Assembly (NCBI RefSeq): GCF_001422985.1
Contig: NZ_LMNL01000001.1
Span: forward strand, 381,151 to 445,150
DNA from: Methylobacterium sp. Leaf117
GTDB lineage: Bacteria; Pseudomonadota; Alphaproteobacteria; Rhizobiales; Beijerinckiaceae
Reading direction: 5' to 3'
Length of the DNA stretch: 64,000 nucleotides
Positions 16,787-27,000 of the stretch are shown here, in pieces (positions within the stretch are counted from its first letter, which is position 1; every line of letters starts with the position of its first letter). The position numbers and the translations under genes are program-made. The notes under the pieces were generated by a model. That model was not told where the DNA came from. It saw only the letters and a list, made by a program, of their open reading frames with translations, and ran no database searches.

Positions 16787-17440
16787 ATGCACGCAGGTGT
16801 GATCACCCCCACGACCCCGTCGGTCAGATCCGGTTCGGTCGGAAACTGGCTCGGCCGGGTGCGGATCGCCGTCGCCGCCCTGACGCTCGGCATCGGCCTG
16901 TCCGGATGTGGCGCCGTCAATCGGGTGCCGACCCTGGAGGAGCGGGCGAAGTCCTCGTGGAGCGAGGTCCAGAACCAGTACCAGCGCCGGGCGGATCTAA
17001 TCCCCAATCTGGTCGAGACGGTGAAGGGCTATGCGCAGCAGGAGAAGGACGTCCTGGTCGGTGTGACCGAGGCGCGGGCCAAGGCGTCAAGCGTCAAGGT
17101 CGACGCCTCGACCGTGAGCGATCCGCAGAAATTCAAGGAATTCCAGGACGCGCAGAACCAGCTTTCGGGCGCTCTCGGCCGCCTGCTCGTCACCGTCGAG
17201 CGCTATCCCGACATCAAGTCGAACCAGAACTTCCTCGCCCTGCAGTCGCAGCTGGAAGGCACCGAGAACCGGATCGCCGTCGCCCGCCGGGACTACATCG
17301 CGGCGGTTCAGGACTACAACACCGAGGTCCGCACCATTCCGGGCCGGTGGATCGCGGCGATCTTCTACCCGGATGCGAAACCGATGGAGACCTTCACGGC
17401 GACGCCGAACGCCGAGCGCCCGCCGAACGTGAAGTTCTAG
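16787..17440 (+). CDS. LemA family lipoprotein
   Basis: A 217-residue protein from the ATG at 16787, with GAGGAG seven bases upstream (an in-frame start at 16754 is less likely). The N-terminus has a hydrophobic segment ending in a lipobox, LSGCGAVN, so it is probably lipid-anchored. It is followed by the LemA hallmark: EERAKSSWSEVQNQYQRRAD and LIPNLVETVKGYAQQEKDVL, then a long helical bundle and a late VRTIPGRWIAAIFYPDAKPM. LemA proteins form an envelope helical bundle of unclear biochemical role and usually occur beside TPM-domain genes or HtpX. Here the TPM gene starts 6 bp after the stop. Confidence 0.93.
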   Translation: MHAGVITPTTPSVRSGSVGNWLGRVRIAVAALTLGIGLSGCGAVNRVPTLEERAKSSWSEVQNQYQRRADLIPNLVETVKGYAQQEKDVLVGVTEARAKASSVKVDASTVSDPQKFKEFQDAQNQLSGALGRLLVTVERYPDIKSNQNFLALQSQLEGTENRIAVARRDYIAAVQDYNTEVRTIPGRWIAAIFYPDAKPMETFTATPNAERPPNVKF

Positions 17441-17446
17441 CCCAGG

Positions 17447-18244
17447 ATGGGCGCTCCGAGCATGCGGGGGATCGCGGCGCGCCGCCTCTGGATCGACACG
17501 GCCTGCCTGCTGCTGGCGCTCTGGCTCGCCCTCTGGGCCGGAGCCGCCGGCGCGGCCGAACCGACGTTTCCGGCCCTGACCGGGCGGGTGGTGGACGCGG
17601 CCGGCATCCTCAAGCCCGAGGACCGGGCGATTCTCGAGGCCAAGCTGAAGGCCTACGAGGACAAGACCTCGGACCAGGTGGTGGTCGCCACCATCCCGAG
17701 CCTGCAGGACCGCACCATCGAGGATTACGGCAATCGGCTGTTCCGGGCCTGGAAGCTCGGAGAGGCCAAGACCAACAACGGAGCGCTGCTGCTGGTGGCG
17801 CCCAACGAGCGCAAAGTACGGATCGAGGTCGGCTACGGCCTCGAAGGGGCGCTGACCGACGCGCTCTCGAAGGTCATCATCACCACCGCCATCACCCCGC
17901 GCTTCAAGACGGGCGACTATGCCGGCGGCCTCAATGCCGGCGTCGACGCCATGCTGACGATCCTGGCCGGTGACGCCGAGGAGTGGCAGCGCAAGGCCAA
18001 AGTCCGGACCGACGAGGCCGATCCGAGCCAGGTCCTCCTTTTCATCGTGCTGTTCTTCGTCATCCTGTTCGTCGTCTATCGGATGAACCGGGGCGGGCGC
18101 GGCGGTGGCGGTGGCGGGTTCGTGATCCTGCCGGGACCGGTCTCCGGGGGATGGAGCGGCGGCGTGTCCGGCGGCTTCGATGGGGGCGGCTTTTCCGGCG
18201 GCGGCGGCTCGTCGGGTGGGGGAGGAGCCTCCGGTGACTGGTAA
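17447..18244 (+). CDS. TPM-domain membrane protein (YgcG type)
   Basis: A 265-residue protein. The signal peptide is near residues 14-38 (ACLLLALWLALWAGAAGAAE). The TPM domain spans about 42-165 and contains GRVVDAAGILKPEDRAIL, QVVVATIPSLQ, NGALLLVAPNERKVRIEVGY and GLEGALTD. A transmembrane helix follows at about 190-208 (VLLFIVLFFVILFVVYR). The C-terminus is a glycine/serine-rich tail (GGGFSGGGGSSGGGG) typical of this family. TPM domains are described as phosphatase-like or photosystem-repair-associated in plants; the bacterial role is unknown but linked to LemA. Its end overlaps the next gene by 11 bases. Confidence 0.92.
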   Translation: MGAPSMRGIAARRLWIDTACLLLALWLALWAGAAGAAEPTFPALTGRVVDAAGILKPEDRAILEAKLKAYEDKTSDQVVVATIPSLQDRTIEDYGNRLFRAWKLGEAKTNNGALLLVAPNERKVRIEVGYGLEGALTDALSKVIITTAITPRFKTGDYAGGLNAGVDAMLTILAGDAEEWQRKAKVRTDEADPSQVLLFIVLFFVILFVVYRMNRGGRGGGGGGFVILPGPVSGGWSGGVSGGFDGGGFSGGGGSSGGGGASGDW

Positions 18245-18866
18245 ATCGAGGGACCTCCTGGACGAGGGCGCCCGCACCCGCATCGCGGAGGCGATCCGCA
18301 GGGCCGAAACCACGACTTCCGGCGAAATCGTGGTGCTGGTCGCCGCGCGGGCCGGCTTCTATCGCTCGGCGCCGCTTCTCGCCGCGCTTGCCTGCGGGCT
18401 GGTGGTCCCCTGGCCGCTGATCCTGCTCACGCCCTGGAGCGCGGCCGCGATCGCCCTGGCGCAGATCGCCGTCGTGCTCGTCGTGCTGCTCGCGGGTCTG
18501 CATCCCCGTGTGCGAATGGCCCTGGTGCCCCGTTCCATCCGCCGCGACCGGGCTCACGAACAGGCCCTGCGCGAGTTCAGGACAAGGGGCTTGTGCCAGA
18601 CCGAAGGGCGCACCGGCGTGCTGATCTACCTCGCCCAGGCCGAAGGGCATGCGGAGATCGTGGCGGATCGCGGTGTCGCCGCTCGGGTCCCGACCCCGGC
18701 CTGGTCGAACGCGATCGATACCCTGCTCGATGCCCTCCGGCGCGATGAGGTCGAGGCAGGCCTGACCGCCGCCGTCGGCCAGGTCGGCACCATCCTGGCG
18801 GCTGACTTTCCTCCGCGCGCGGTCCCTGTCGACGCCCTGCCGAATCGCGTCATCACCATCCACTGA
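18234..18866 (+). CDS. Second TPM-domain membrane protein
   Basis: A 210-residue protein starting at GTG 18234 inside the end of the previous gene. GGGGGAGGAG, which encodes the upstream protein's Gly tail, serves as a strong ribosome-binding site. It begins with TPM-type sequence (ARTRIAEAIRRAETTTSGEI), has two membrane helices at about residues 40-85 (APLLAALACGLVVPWPLILL; AIALAQIAVVLVVLLAGL), and returns to a TPM-like half (TEGRTGVLIYLAQAEGHAEI, VADRGVAARV). The domain is thus split by a membrane hairpin. It is the third gene of a lemA-TPM-TPM operon, and partner proteins of one envelope complex are the simplest reading. Confidence 0.88.
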   Translation: MTGKSRDLLDEGARTRIAEAIRRAETTTSGEIVVLVAARAGFYRSAPLLAALACGLVVPWPLILLTPWSAAAIALAQIAVVLVVLLAGLHPRVRMALVPRSIRRDRAHEQALREFRTRGLCQTEGRTGVLIYLAQAEGHAEIVADRGVAARVPTPAWSNAIDTLLDALRRDEVEAGLTAAVGQVGTILAADFPPRAVPVDALPNRVITIH

Positions 18867-19011
18867 GCGGCGCGAGTCGACCTGGGACGAAGGCCGTTCG
18901 GTTTTCAAACCGCGTCGATTGAAATCGGCTGCCCTGGCCCTTCCAGTCAATTTGCGCGAGAAGGCCCCTTGACGACCTGCCGGCAAGGACAGGTCGCGGG
19001 AGCGAGACGTC

Positions 19012-21078
19012 ATGAGTGCGGTATCCAAGCACGGACCCTGGGTCCTGGTCGGAGGTTTGGGGGCGGCCGCCCTCGCGATCGTCGCAACGACGCGCGGCGA
19101 AACGGTGAATGCCCTCTGGATCGTCGTCGCGGCGGTCTGCGTGTACCTGATCGCCTACCGCTACTACTCGCTCTTCATCTCCGAAAAGGTCATGCGGCTC
19201 GACAACGGCCGTCGGACGCCGGCGCACGTGCACAATGACGGGCTCGACTATGTGCCCACCAACCGCAACGTCCTGTTCGGCCACCACTTCGCCGCCATCG
19301 CGGGCGCCGGCCCCCTGGTCGGCCCGGTGCTCGCCGCGCAGATGGGCTACCTGCCGGGCCTGCTCTGGATCCTGGCCGGCGTCGTCCTGGCCGGCGCGGT
19401 GCAGGACTTCATGGTGCTGTTCATCTCGATGCGACGGGACGGCCGCTCGCTCGGCGAATTGATCCGTGCCGAACTCGGCACCATCCCGGGCATCATCGCG
19501 CTGTTCGGCACCTTCATGATCATGGTGATCCTGCTGGCGGTGCTGGCGATGATCGTCGTCAAGGCCCTGGCCGAGAGCCCGTGGGGCACCTTCACGGTCG
19601 CCGCGACGATCCCGATCGCCATGCTGATGGGCCTCTATGCGCGCTACATCCGCCCGGGCAAGGTCGGCGAGGTCTCCATCATCGGCTTCGTCCTACTGAT
19701 GCTCGCCATCGTGTACGGCGGCAACGTCGCGGCCGACCCGTACTGGGGTCCGGTCTTCACCTTCACCGGGACCCAGCTGTGCTGGCTGCTGATCGGCTAC
19801 GGCTTCGTCGCCTCCATCCTGCCGGTCTGGCTCCTGCTCGCTCCGCGCGACTACCTGTCGACTTTCCTCAAAATCGGCACCATCGTGGGTCTGGCGCTCG
19901 GCATCGCCTACGTCGCCCCGCACATGCAGATGCCGGCGGTGACCAAGTTCGTCGATGGCAGCGGTCCGGTCTGGGCCGGCTCGCTGTTCCCGTTCCTGTT
20001 CATCACCATCGCGTGCGGCGCGGTCTCGGGCTTCCATGCCCTGATCTCCTCGGGCACCACGCCGAAGCTCATCGACCGGGAGTCGGATGCACGCTTCATC
20101 GGCTACGGCGGCATGCTCATGGAGAGCTTCGTCGCCGTGATGGCGCTGGTCTCCGCCAGCGTGATCGAGCCCGGCATCTACTTCACCATGAATTCGCCCG
20201 CGGGACTCGTCGGCACCACGCCGGAGAGCGCGGCGGCGGCGGTGACGAAGCTCGACCCGGCCTTCACCATCACGGCCGCCGAGATCGCCCAGACCGCCGT
20301 CGACGTCGGCGAGCACTCGATCATCTCGCGCGCCGGCGGCGCCCCGACTCTCGCGGTCGGAATGGCGCACATCATCTCCTCGGCCATCGGCGGCAAGGGC
20401 ATGATGGCGTTCTGGTACCACTTCGCGATTCTGTTCGAGGCCTTGTTCATCCTGACGGCGGTGGATGCGGGCACGCGCGCCGGCCGCTTCATGCTGCAGG
20501 ACCTGCTCGGCCTCGTCTCGCCGGCGTTCAAGGACACCACTGCCTGGGTTCCCAGCATCCTGGCCACCGCCCTGTGCGTCGGTGCCTGGGGTTACTTCCT
20601 GTACCAGGGCGTCACCGATCCGCTCGGCGGCATCTACACCCTGTGGCCGCTGTTCGGCATCTCGAACCAGATGCTGGCCGCCGTGGCGCTGACCCTCGCC
20701 ACCGTGGTGATCTTCAAGATGAAGCGCGAGCGCTACGCCTTCGTCACCATCATCCCGACCGTGTGGCTCTGCATCTGCACCCTGACGGCCGGTTGGCAAA
20801 AGATCTTCTCCGCCGACCCCAAGATCGGTTTCCTGTCGCATGCCGACCGCTTCTCGGCGGCGATCGCCGAGAACAAGGTGCTGGCCCCGGCCAAGACCAT
20901 GGCGGACATGCATAAGATCGTCTTCAACGACCGGATCGACGCGGCGCTGGCGATCCTGTTCGTCGGCCTCGTGGTGGCCATCGCGGTCTTCGGCATCATG
21001 GCCTGCGTGAAGGCGTACCGGGCCGATCGCTGGACCGCGCTGGAGAGCGGCGGTCCGTCCGCCGTTCCGGCGGAGTAG
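19012..21078 (+). CDS. cstA: CstA-type peptide/pyruvate transporter
   Basis: A 688-residue polytopic inner-membrane protein with about 16-18 helices, the usual size for CstA. It contains family blocks DNGRRTPAHVHNDGLDYVPT, NRNVLFGHHFAAIAGAGPLV, GFHALISSGTTPKLI and GKGMMAFWYHFAILFEALFI. E. coli CstA and BtsT take up pyruvate, with peptides suggested earlier; the substrate here is probably pyruvate or a related carboxylate. GGGAG lies about eight bases before the ATG, and a small hairpin (18973-18996) lies just upstream of it. The downstream YbdD gene, 5 bp away, is the standard partner. Confidence 0.95.
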   Translation: MSAVSKHGPWVLVGGLGAAALAIVATTRGETVNALWIVVAAVCVYLIAYRYYSLFISEKVMRLDNGRRTPAHVHNDGLDYVPTNRNVLFGHHFAAIAGAGPLVGPVLAAQMGYLPGLLWILAGVVLAGAVQDFMVLFISMRRDGRSLGELIRAELGTIPGIIALFGTFMIMVILLAVLAMIVVKALAESPWGTFTVAATIPIAMLMGLYARYIRPGKVGEVSIIGFVLLMLAIVYGGNVAADPYWGPVFTFTGTQLCWLLIGYGFVASILPVWLLLAPRDYLSTFLKIGTIVGLALGIAYVAPHMQMPAVTKFVDGSGPVWAGSLFPFLFITIACGAVSGFHALISSGTTPKLIDRESDARFIGYGGMLMESFVAVMALVSASVIEPGIYFTMNSPAGLVGTTPESAAAAVTKLDPAFTITAAEIAQTAVDVGEHSIISRAGGAPTLAVGMAHIISSAIGGKGMMAFWYHFAILFEALFILTAVDAGTRAGRFMLQDLLGLVSPAFKDTTAWVPSILATALCVGAWGYFLYQGVTDPLGGIYTLWPLFGISNQMLAAVALTLATVVIFKMKRERYAFVTIIPTVWLCICTLTAGWQKIFSADPKIGFLSHADRFSAAIAENKVLAPAKTMADMHKIVFNDRIDAALAILFVGLVVAIAVFGIMACVKAYRADRWTALESGGPSAVPAE

Positions 21079-21083
21079 GCACC

Positions 21084-21308
21084 ATGGCGCTATCGTCGGC
21101 CGAGTTGCGGGACCGCCTCAAGACCTTCTCGAAATGCGTCTGCGACGGCGCCCGGCTGATGGTGGGGCAGGGCGACTACGAGGCCTATGCCGCCCATATC
21201 CGCCGGACGCATGCGGACCAGGAGCCCATGACCGAGCGGGAATTCTTCCGCAACCGCGAGAATGCCCGCTTCGGCGTCGGCAACCGCAACGGTTTCCGCT
21301 GTTGCTGA
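21084..21308 (+). CDS. YbdD/YjiX family small protein
   Basis: A 74-residue protein (AELRDRLKTFSKCVCDGARL, MVGQGDYEAYAAHIRRTHAD, REFFRNRENARFG). It matches the YbdD/YjiX family, nearly always encoded directly after cstA or btsT. It has a KCVCDGARLM cysteine pair near the N-terminus and ends NGFRCC, so four cysteines could bind a metal or form disulfides. The precise role is unknown. Work on E. coli indicates that such partners are needed for pyruvate uptake by the cognate carrier, which I cite as general knowledge. The 5-bp gap to cstA implies co-translation. Confidence 0.93.
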   Translation: MALSSAELRDRLKTFSKCVCDGARLMVGQGDYEAYAAHIRRTHADQEPMTEREFFRNRENARFGVGNRNGFRCC

Positions 21309-21426
21309 AGGAGTCCGCTGCTGCGACTTTGGCGGGTCTTAACCGGGTCTACAGTCTGTTCGTGTGCGGTTGTGGCAGCGGCACGGCAAATCGGCTTAGC
21401 TGGAGCCTCTGACGTTTGGGGGCACG

Positions 21427-22719
21427 ATGACACAGCCGATGCCGGGCGACGCGCGATCCGTGGCTGGCCGCGTCGGGGCGATCACCTTCGACACGCGCTT
21501 GGCCGGGCTCACCGGCCTCGCCGTCCGGGGCTTCCTGCTGTCTCTGGTCACCTTCGGAATCTACCGGTTCTGGTATGTGACCGACCTGCGGCGCTACTTC
21601 TGGAGCCGGACCGTCGTAGACGGCAGCCCGGGCGAGTATGTCGGCCGCGGCAAGGAACTGTTTCTCGGGTTCCTGGTGGCGCTCGCGGTCCTGATCCCGA
21701 TCTACGTGGCGATCTTCGTCGCCACCCTGTCGGTGCCGTCGCTCGCCCCCTTCGGCGGTGCCCTGTCCTTCGCCATCCTGTTCGTCCTCGGGCAATTCGC
21801 GCGCTATCGGGGCCGTCGCTACCGGGCCTCGCGCACCCTCTGGCGCGGGATCCGGCTCGGGCAGGACGGTTCGGCGATCACCTACGCGCTGATGGCGTCG
21901 GGGTGGGCGCTCCTGACCCTGGCGACCCTCGGACTCGCCTTCCCGTTCATGCGCGCGAGCCTGGAGCGTTACCGGATCAACAACACCCTGATCGGGTCGG
22001 GCCGCATGGCGTCGTCGGCCCGAGGCCGATCGCTGCTCCTGCCCTGGCTCGCCTTCTACCTCGTGGTGCTCGTCCCGGTTCTCGCCGCCGTCCTGGCCTT
22101 CTTCGCAGCCTCGGATTTTGCCATCCCGGCCGACCTCTTCGTGGCCAAGCCCGGCGGAAAACCCGGTGAGACCGTCTTCAATTCCGCCTATGCCGGCACT
22201 CCCATCGCCACCTACGGCGCCCTCCTCATCGGCACGATCAGCGTCTCTGCGCCCCTGGGGCTGCTGCTGATCCCGTTCTATCGGGCCCGCGAGACGCGGA
22301 TTTTCATGAACGCGGCCAGCCTCGGCCCCGTTCGCCTCGCCTCGACCCTCAGAGCGCGACAGTTCTATTGGCCCTACATCGTCTACATGCTGTCGATCTT
22401 CGGCTTCATCACCGTGGTCGGCGTCGTGATCGGAGCCGGCGCCGTCTCGATCCAGACCGGCGGAGCCCTCAATGGCGCCCAGTGGGTGCTCATGTTCGGG
22501 CTGGTCCTGGCCTATCTCGGCGGTGCCCTGTTCTTCGCCGTGCTCTACGTCCGGGTCATCACCGCGCGCCTCTGGGCCGCCGTCGCGACGACCACCCAGG
22601 TGGAGAACGCGGACGGTCTCGAGGCGATCCTGGCTTCCGGTCGACGGGTCGGCAGCGGGCTCAACGAGGGCCTCGCCGACGCCCTCGACGTTGGCGGCGC
22701 CCTCGAGATCGGGTTCTAG
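21427..22719 (+). CDS. YjgN family (DUF898) membrane protein
   Basis: A 430-residue protein with about nine or ten hydrophobic helices. The repeated family motif appears as FLLSLVTFGIYRFWYVTDLR followed by RYFWSRTVVDG, and again near ATLGLAFPFMRASLERYRIN and LIPFYRARETRIF. YjgN/DUF898 proteins have no established function. Its last stop base is shared with the GTG start of the M48 protease (TAGTG), so the two are translationally coupled. It could present or regulate substrates for the protease, but that is inference from the coupling alone. Confidence 0.88.
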   Translation: MTQPMPGDARSVAGRVGAITFDTRLAGLTGLAVRGFLLSLVTFGIYRFWYVTDLRRYFWSRTVVDGSPGEYVGRGKELFLGFLVALAVLIPIYVAIFVATLSVPSLAPFGGALSFAILFVLGQFARYRGRRYRASRTLWRGIRLGQDGSAITYALMASGWALLTLATLGLAFPFMRASLERYRINNTLIGSGRMASSARGRSLLLPWLAFYLVVLVPVLAAVLAFFAASDFAIPADLFVAKPGGKPGETVFNSAYAGTPIATYGALLIGTISVSAPLGLLLIPFYRARETRIFMNAASLGPVRLASTLRARQFYWPYIVYMLSIFGFITVVGVVIGAGAVSIQTGGALNGAQWVLMFGLVLAYLGGALFFAVLYVRVITARLWAAVATTTQVENADGLEAILASGRRVGSGLNEGLADALDVGGALEIGF

Positions 22720-23891
22720 TGCAGCCGCACGGTTCGGACCGAACGGGCGCCGGGCAGGGAGCGACGCTCCACGCCGAAGGGCGCTATTTCGATGGGCTCA
22801 GCGCCCGAATCCATCCCGTGACGCTGAGGCTCGATCAGCGCCTGTGGATCGCGGGGCCGGAGATCGCCGTCGACTGGGATCTGTTCGACCTCGTGGCCGG
22901 CGACACGGTGGCACCGTTGATGCGGATCGGCCCGCGCGGCCGACCGGCCCGCGTGGAGGTCAGCGACAGCGCCTTCGCCGACGCCCTCACGGCCCGATGC
23001 CCCGATCTGCATCGGTCGGATGACAAGGGGTCCGGCGGCAATCTGCGGCTCGTCGTCTGGTCGATCGCCGCCGGGCTCTCGGTGATCCTGCTGGCGATCT
23101 ACGGAGTGCCTGCCATCGCCGCGCGGCTCGCCCCCGTGATCCCGATATCGGTCGAATCGCGGCTCGGCAGCGCCGTCGCGGATCAGGTCGACCGGATGCT
23201 TGGGCATCCGCCCGTCTGCGACGACGGTCCGGCCCGCGCCGTTCTCGACCGGCTCGTGGCACGGATGGCGGGGGAGCGAGGCATGGTGGGGCAGCGCGGC
23301 ATGGTGGGGCAGCGAGGCCTGCCGGGCGAGCCCCGGATCGCCGTGCACCGCCACGCCGTCGCCAACGCCCTGACCCTGCCGGGCGGCCGCGTCATCATCC
23401 TGTCCAGCCTGATCGACCGATCCGAGACCGCGGACGAGTTCGCCGGCATTCTCGCGCATGAGTTCGGCCACATCGCCGCCCGTGATCCGATGCGCGCCCT
23501 GCTGGCGGCCAGTGGCAGTTCGTTCCTCCTCAGCCTCGTCCTCGGCGATCTCGCGGGCTCGACGCTCATCGTCGCCACCGGGCAGATGGCCCTCTCGGCC
23601 GGCTATTCACGGGATGCCGAGACCGCGGCGGATGCCTACGCGGTCGAAACCCTACGGCGCTCCGGCGGCGATGCCGGCGCACTCGCCACCATCCTCGAGC
23701 GCGTCGCCCGGGATGAAGAACCGGACGGGGTCGCGAGCCTTCTGCGCAGCCATCCCTTCACCCGGGAGCGCGCGCATCACATCCGCGCCCTAGCCGGCAA
23801 TGACACAGCGGGACGCCACATCCTGACCGACGCGGACTGGATCATGCTGAAGGGTATCTGCCGCAACGTCGCGACGGCAGCACCCCGATAG
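22719..23891 (+). CDS. M48-family membrane metalloprotease with collagen-like insert
   Basis: A 390-residue protein starting at GTG 22719 within the YjgN stop. The N-terminal 105 residues form a soluble domain (RLDQRLWIAGPEIAVDWDLF) resembling DUF7092-type beta domains seen before M48 peptidases. One membrane helix follows at about 110-131 (LRLVVWSIAAGLSVILLAIY). The catalytic domain has GILAHEFGHIAARDP (HExxH zinc site) and YSRDAETAADAYA with the third ligand Glu. Residues 185-205 are Gly-X-Y triplets (GERGMVGQRGMVGQRGLPGE), an unusual insert listed under findings. It probably degrades misfolded envelope proteins, as BepA/YfgC relatives do. Confidence 0.92.
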   Translation: MQPHGSDRTGAGQGATLHAEGRYFDGLSARIHPVTLRLDQRLWIAGPEIAVDWDLFDLVAGDTVAPLMRIGPRGRPARVEVSDSAFADALTARCPDLHRSDDKGSGGNLRLVVWSIAAGLSVILLAIYGVPAIAARLAPVIPISVESRLGSAVADQVDRMLGHPPVCDDGPARAVLDRLVARMAGERGMVGQRGMVGQRGLPGEPRIAVHRHAVANALTLPGGRVIILSSLIDRSETADEFAGILAHEFGHIAARDPMRALLAASGSSFLLSLVLGDLAGSTLIVATGQMALSAGYSRDAETAADAYAVETLRRSGGDAGALATILERVARDEEPDGVASLLRSHPFTRERAHHIRALAGNDTAGRHILTDADWIMLKGICRNVATAAPR

Positions 23892-24063
23892 GTCCGGCGT
23901 CGGTTCCGCACGCTTTCGTACAGTGTTGATCCGCGGATTTACACCCGGAAACAAAAATCCCGGCCTGGAACCACAATTGCGTCGCGGCGTCACGGCTACA
24001 CATGGCCCCGTGGCATGCGACGAGCGTGGTACACCAGCCTGAACGCGACCACCTGGAAACCCG

Positions 24064-27000
24064 ATGGGCCTCGTCCAGTATGCTCTGAAGTTCCGCATCA
24101 CGATCTACGTGCTGGCCGTGCTGATGATGCTCGGCGGCGCGGCGGCGGTCGTGGTGGCGCCCAAGGACGTGCTTCCCACCGTCGACATTCCGGTGGTGGT
24201 GGTGGTGTGGACCTATAACGGCCTGTCGACCTCCGAGATGGAGCGTCGCATCACCACCTACGCGGAGTTTTCACTCTCCAACAACGTCAACAACATCGCC
24301 CGGATGGAATCGACCACCCTCCAGGGCACGGCGATCCAGAAGATCTACTTCGACGGCGCCGTGAGCATCGATCTGGCCATCGCGCAGGTCGTCTCGGCCA
24401 TGAACTCGATCCGCGCGACGATGCCGCCGGGCGTGCAGCCGCCCATCGTCCTGCGCTTCTCGGCCTCCTCCGTGCCGGTGATCCAGCTCGCTCTCTCCTC
24501 CGACCGGGAGAGCCTGACCAAGGTCTTCGACTACGCCCAGTACCGCATCCGCCAGCGCCTGACCCAGGTCCCCGGTTCGACCCTGCCGTCGCCCTTCGGC
24601 GGCACCCCGCGCCAGATCATGGTCGACCTCGACCTGCACGCGCTCCAGGCCCTCGGGCTCACCGCCCTCGACGTCACCAACGCGGTGACGGCGCAGAACC
24701 TCACCATCCCGTCCGGCCTCGCCAAGATCGGCGAGCAGCAATACCCGGTGCAGCTCAACGCCTCGCCGGAGGCGATCGACGCCCTGAATCAGATCCCCAT
24801 CAAGGTCGTGGGGGGGCAGCCGATCCTGGTGCGCGACGTCGCCCATGTCCGCGACGGCGGTCCGCCGCAGGTCAATATCGTGCGGGCTGATGGTCTGCAT
24901 TCGGTGCTGATGCGGATCTTCAAGAACGGCACCGCCTCGACCCTCGACGTGGTCAACAACGTCAAGAAGGCCCTGCCGGACATTCAGGCCGCCGCCCCCG
25001 AGGGCATGAGCCTCAAGCCGCTGTTCGACCAGTCGGTCTTCGTCTCGGCGGCGATCGAGGGCGTGATCCACGAGGCGATCATCGCGGCGGCCCTGACGGG
25101 CCTCACCATTCTGCTGTTCCTCGGCTCATGGCGCTCCACCATCGTGGTGCTGGTCTCGATCCCGCTCTCGATCCTGACCTCGCTGGCGATCCTGACGGCG
25201 CTCGGCGAGACCATCAACGTGATGACGTTGGGCGGGCTGGCCCTGGCGGTCGGCATCCTGGTCGACGACGCCACGGTGGCGATCGAGAACACCTATCGGC
25301 TGTTCGAGGAGGGCGAGCCCTTCCGCAAGTCGGTGGTGGAGGGCGCCGCCGGCATCGCCAAGCCGGCGCTGATCTCGACCCTGTCGATCTGCGCCGCCTT
25401 CGTGTCGGTCTTCGCCCTGACCGACACCCCGAAATACCTGTTCACCCCACAGGCGCTCGCGGTCGTGTTCGCGATGCTGACCTCGTACGTCCTGTCCCGC
25501 ACCCTGGTGCCGGTGCTGATCGACGTGCTGGTGGCGCGGGAATACGACGCCAAGCACGGGGAGCGCGCCGCGCCGCAGCAGGGCCGTATCGCCCGGGCGC
25601 TTGGCGGGATCGTGGGCCCGGTGTTCCGCCTCGCCGGCTGGTTCCGGCACGGCTTCGAAGCGCGGTTCGCGCGCTTCCATCACGGCTATCTCGGCCTGCT
25701 CCACGTCGTCATCGCCCGCCGGATCGCGACGCTGGCCGTGGTCGCAATCGTCTTCGCCACCACGGCGGGGCTCTTCGTCTTCGTGGGCCAAGACTACTTC
25801 CCGCAGGTCGCTTCGAGCCAGATGACCCTGCACCTGCGCACCCGCCCCGGCATGCGGATCGAGACGGCCGAGCAGGTTTTCGCCCAGGTCGAGACCGTGG
25901 TCCGCGAAGTCATTCCCGAAGGCGAGATCGACCAGATCCTCGACAATATCGGCCTGCCGGCGAACAACTACAACTTCGCCTTCTCGGATGGTTCGTTCGT
26001 CGCCTACAACGACGGGCAGATGCTGATCAACCTGAAGGAAGGCCATGGATCTGTGGCCGATTATACCAAGCGCCTGCGCGAGGTTCTGCGCGAGCGCTTT
26101 CCCGATGTGGTTTTTTACTTCCAGCCCTCGGACATCATCACCCAGATTCTCAACTTCGGCACCCTGGCGCAGATCGACATCCAGGTTTCTGGCCGCAACA
26201 CCGCCAAGGATCTGGAGGTGGCGCAGACCATCGTCCGACGCCTCAAGGCCACGCGCGGCGCCGTCGACGTCCACCTGCACCAGATCGTCGGCACGCCGCA
26301 GTTCTTCGTCGATGTCGACCGGCGCCTCGCCTCGGAACTCGGGCTGACGCAACAGCAGATCGCGCAAGGGCTGAACGTCTCGCTCTCGGGCTCCTTCCAA
26401 GTGACGCCGAACTTCTGGACCGATCCGAAGACCGGCATCCCCTATCAGCTCTGGGTGCAGACGCCGGAATACCGCAACGCGTCCCTCACCGACCTGCAGA
26501 ACACGCCGCTTCTGGTCAACGGCAACGCGGATGCGCCGGGCGTCCTGACGCTCCTGTCCAGCGTCTCGACCATGCGGCGGGAGGGTTCGCAAACGGTGAT
26601 CAACCACGTCAACACGCAGCCGACCTTCAACATCTACGCTGCCGTACAGGACAGCGACCTCGGTTCGGTCGCCAAGGAGATCCGCCGCATCGTCGCCGAG
26701 GAGCAGAAAACCCTGCCGGCCCCCGACAAGATCACCGTCCGGGGCCAGATCGAGAACATGGAATCGGCCTTCTTCCGGCTTCAGGTCGGACTCGCGATCG
26801 CCCTGGTGGCGGTCTACCTGCTGATGGCGGTGAACTTCCAGAGCTGGGGCGACCCGTTCGTGGTGCTGGCGGCCCTGCCGCTGGCCTTCTGCGGCATCGT
26901 CGCGAGCCTGTTCATCACCGGGACCACGTTCTCGATTCCCTCGCTCTTCGGCGCGATCATGTCGGTGGGCATCGCCTCCGCAAACTCGATCCTGCTGGTG

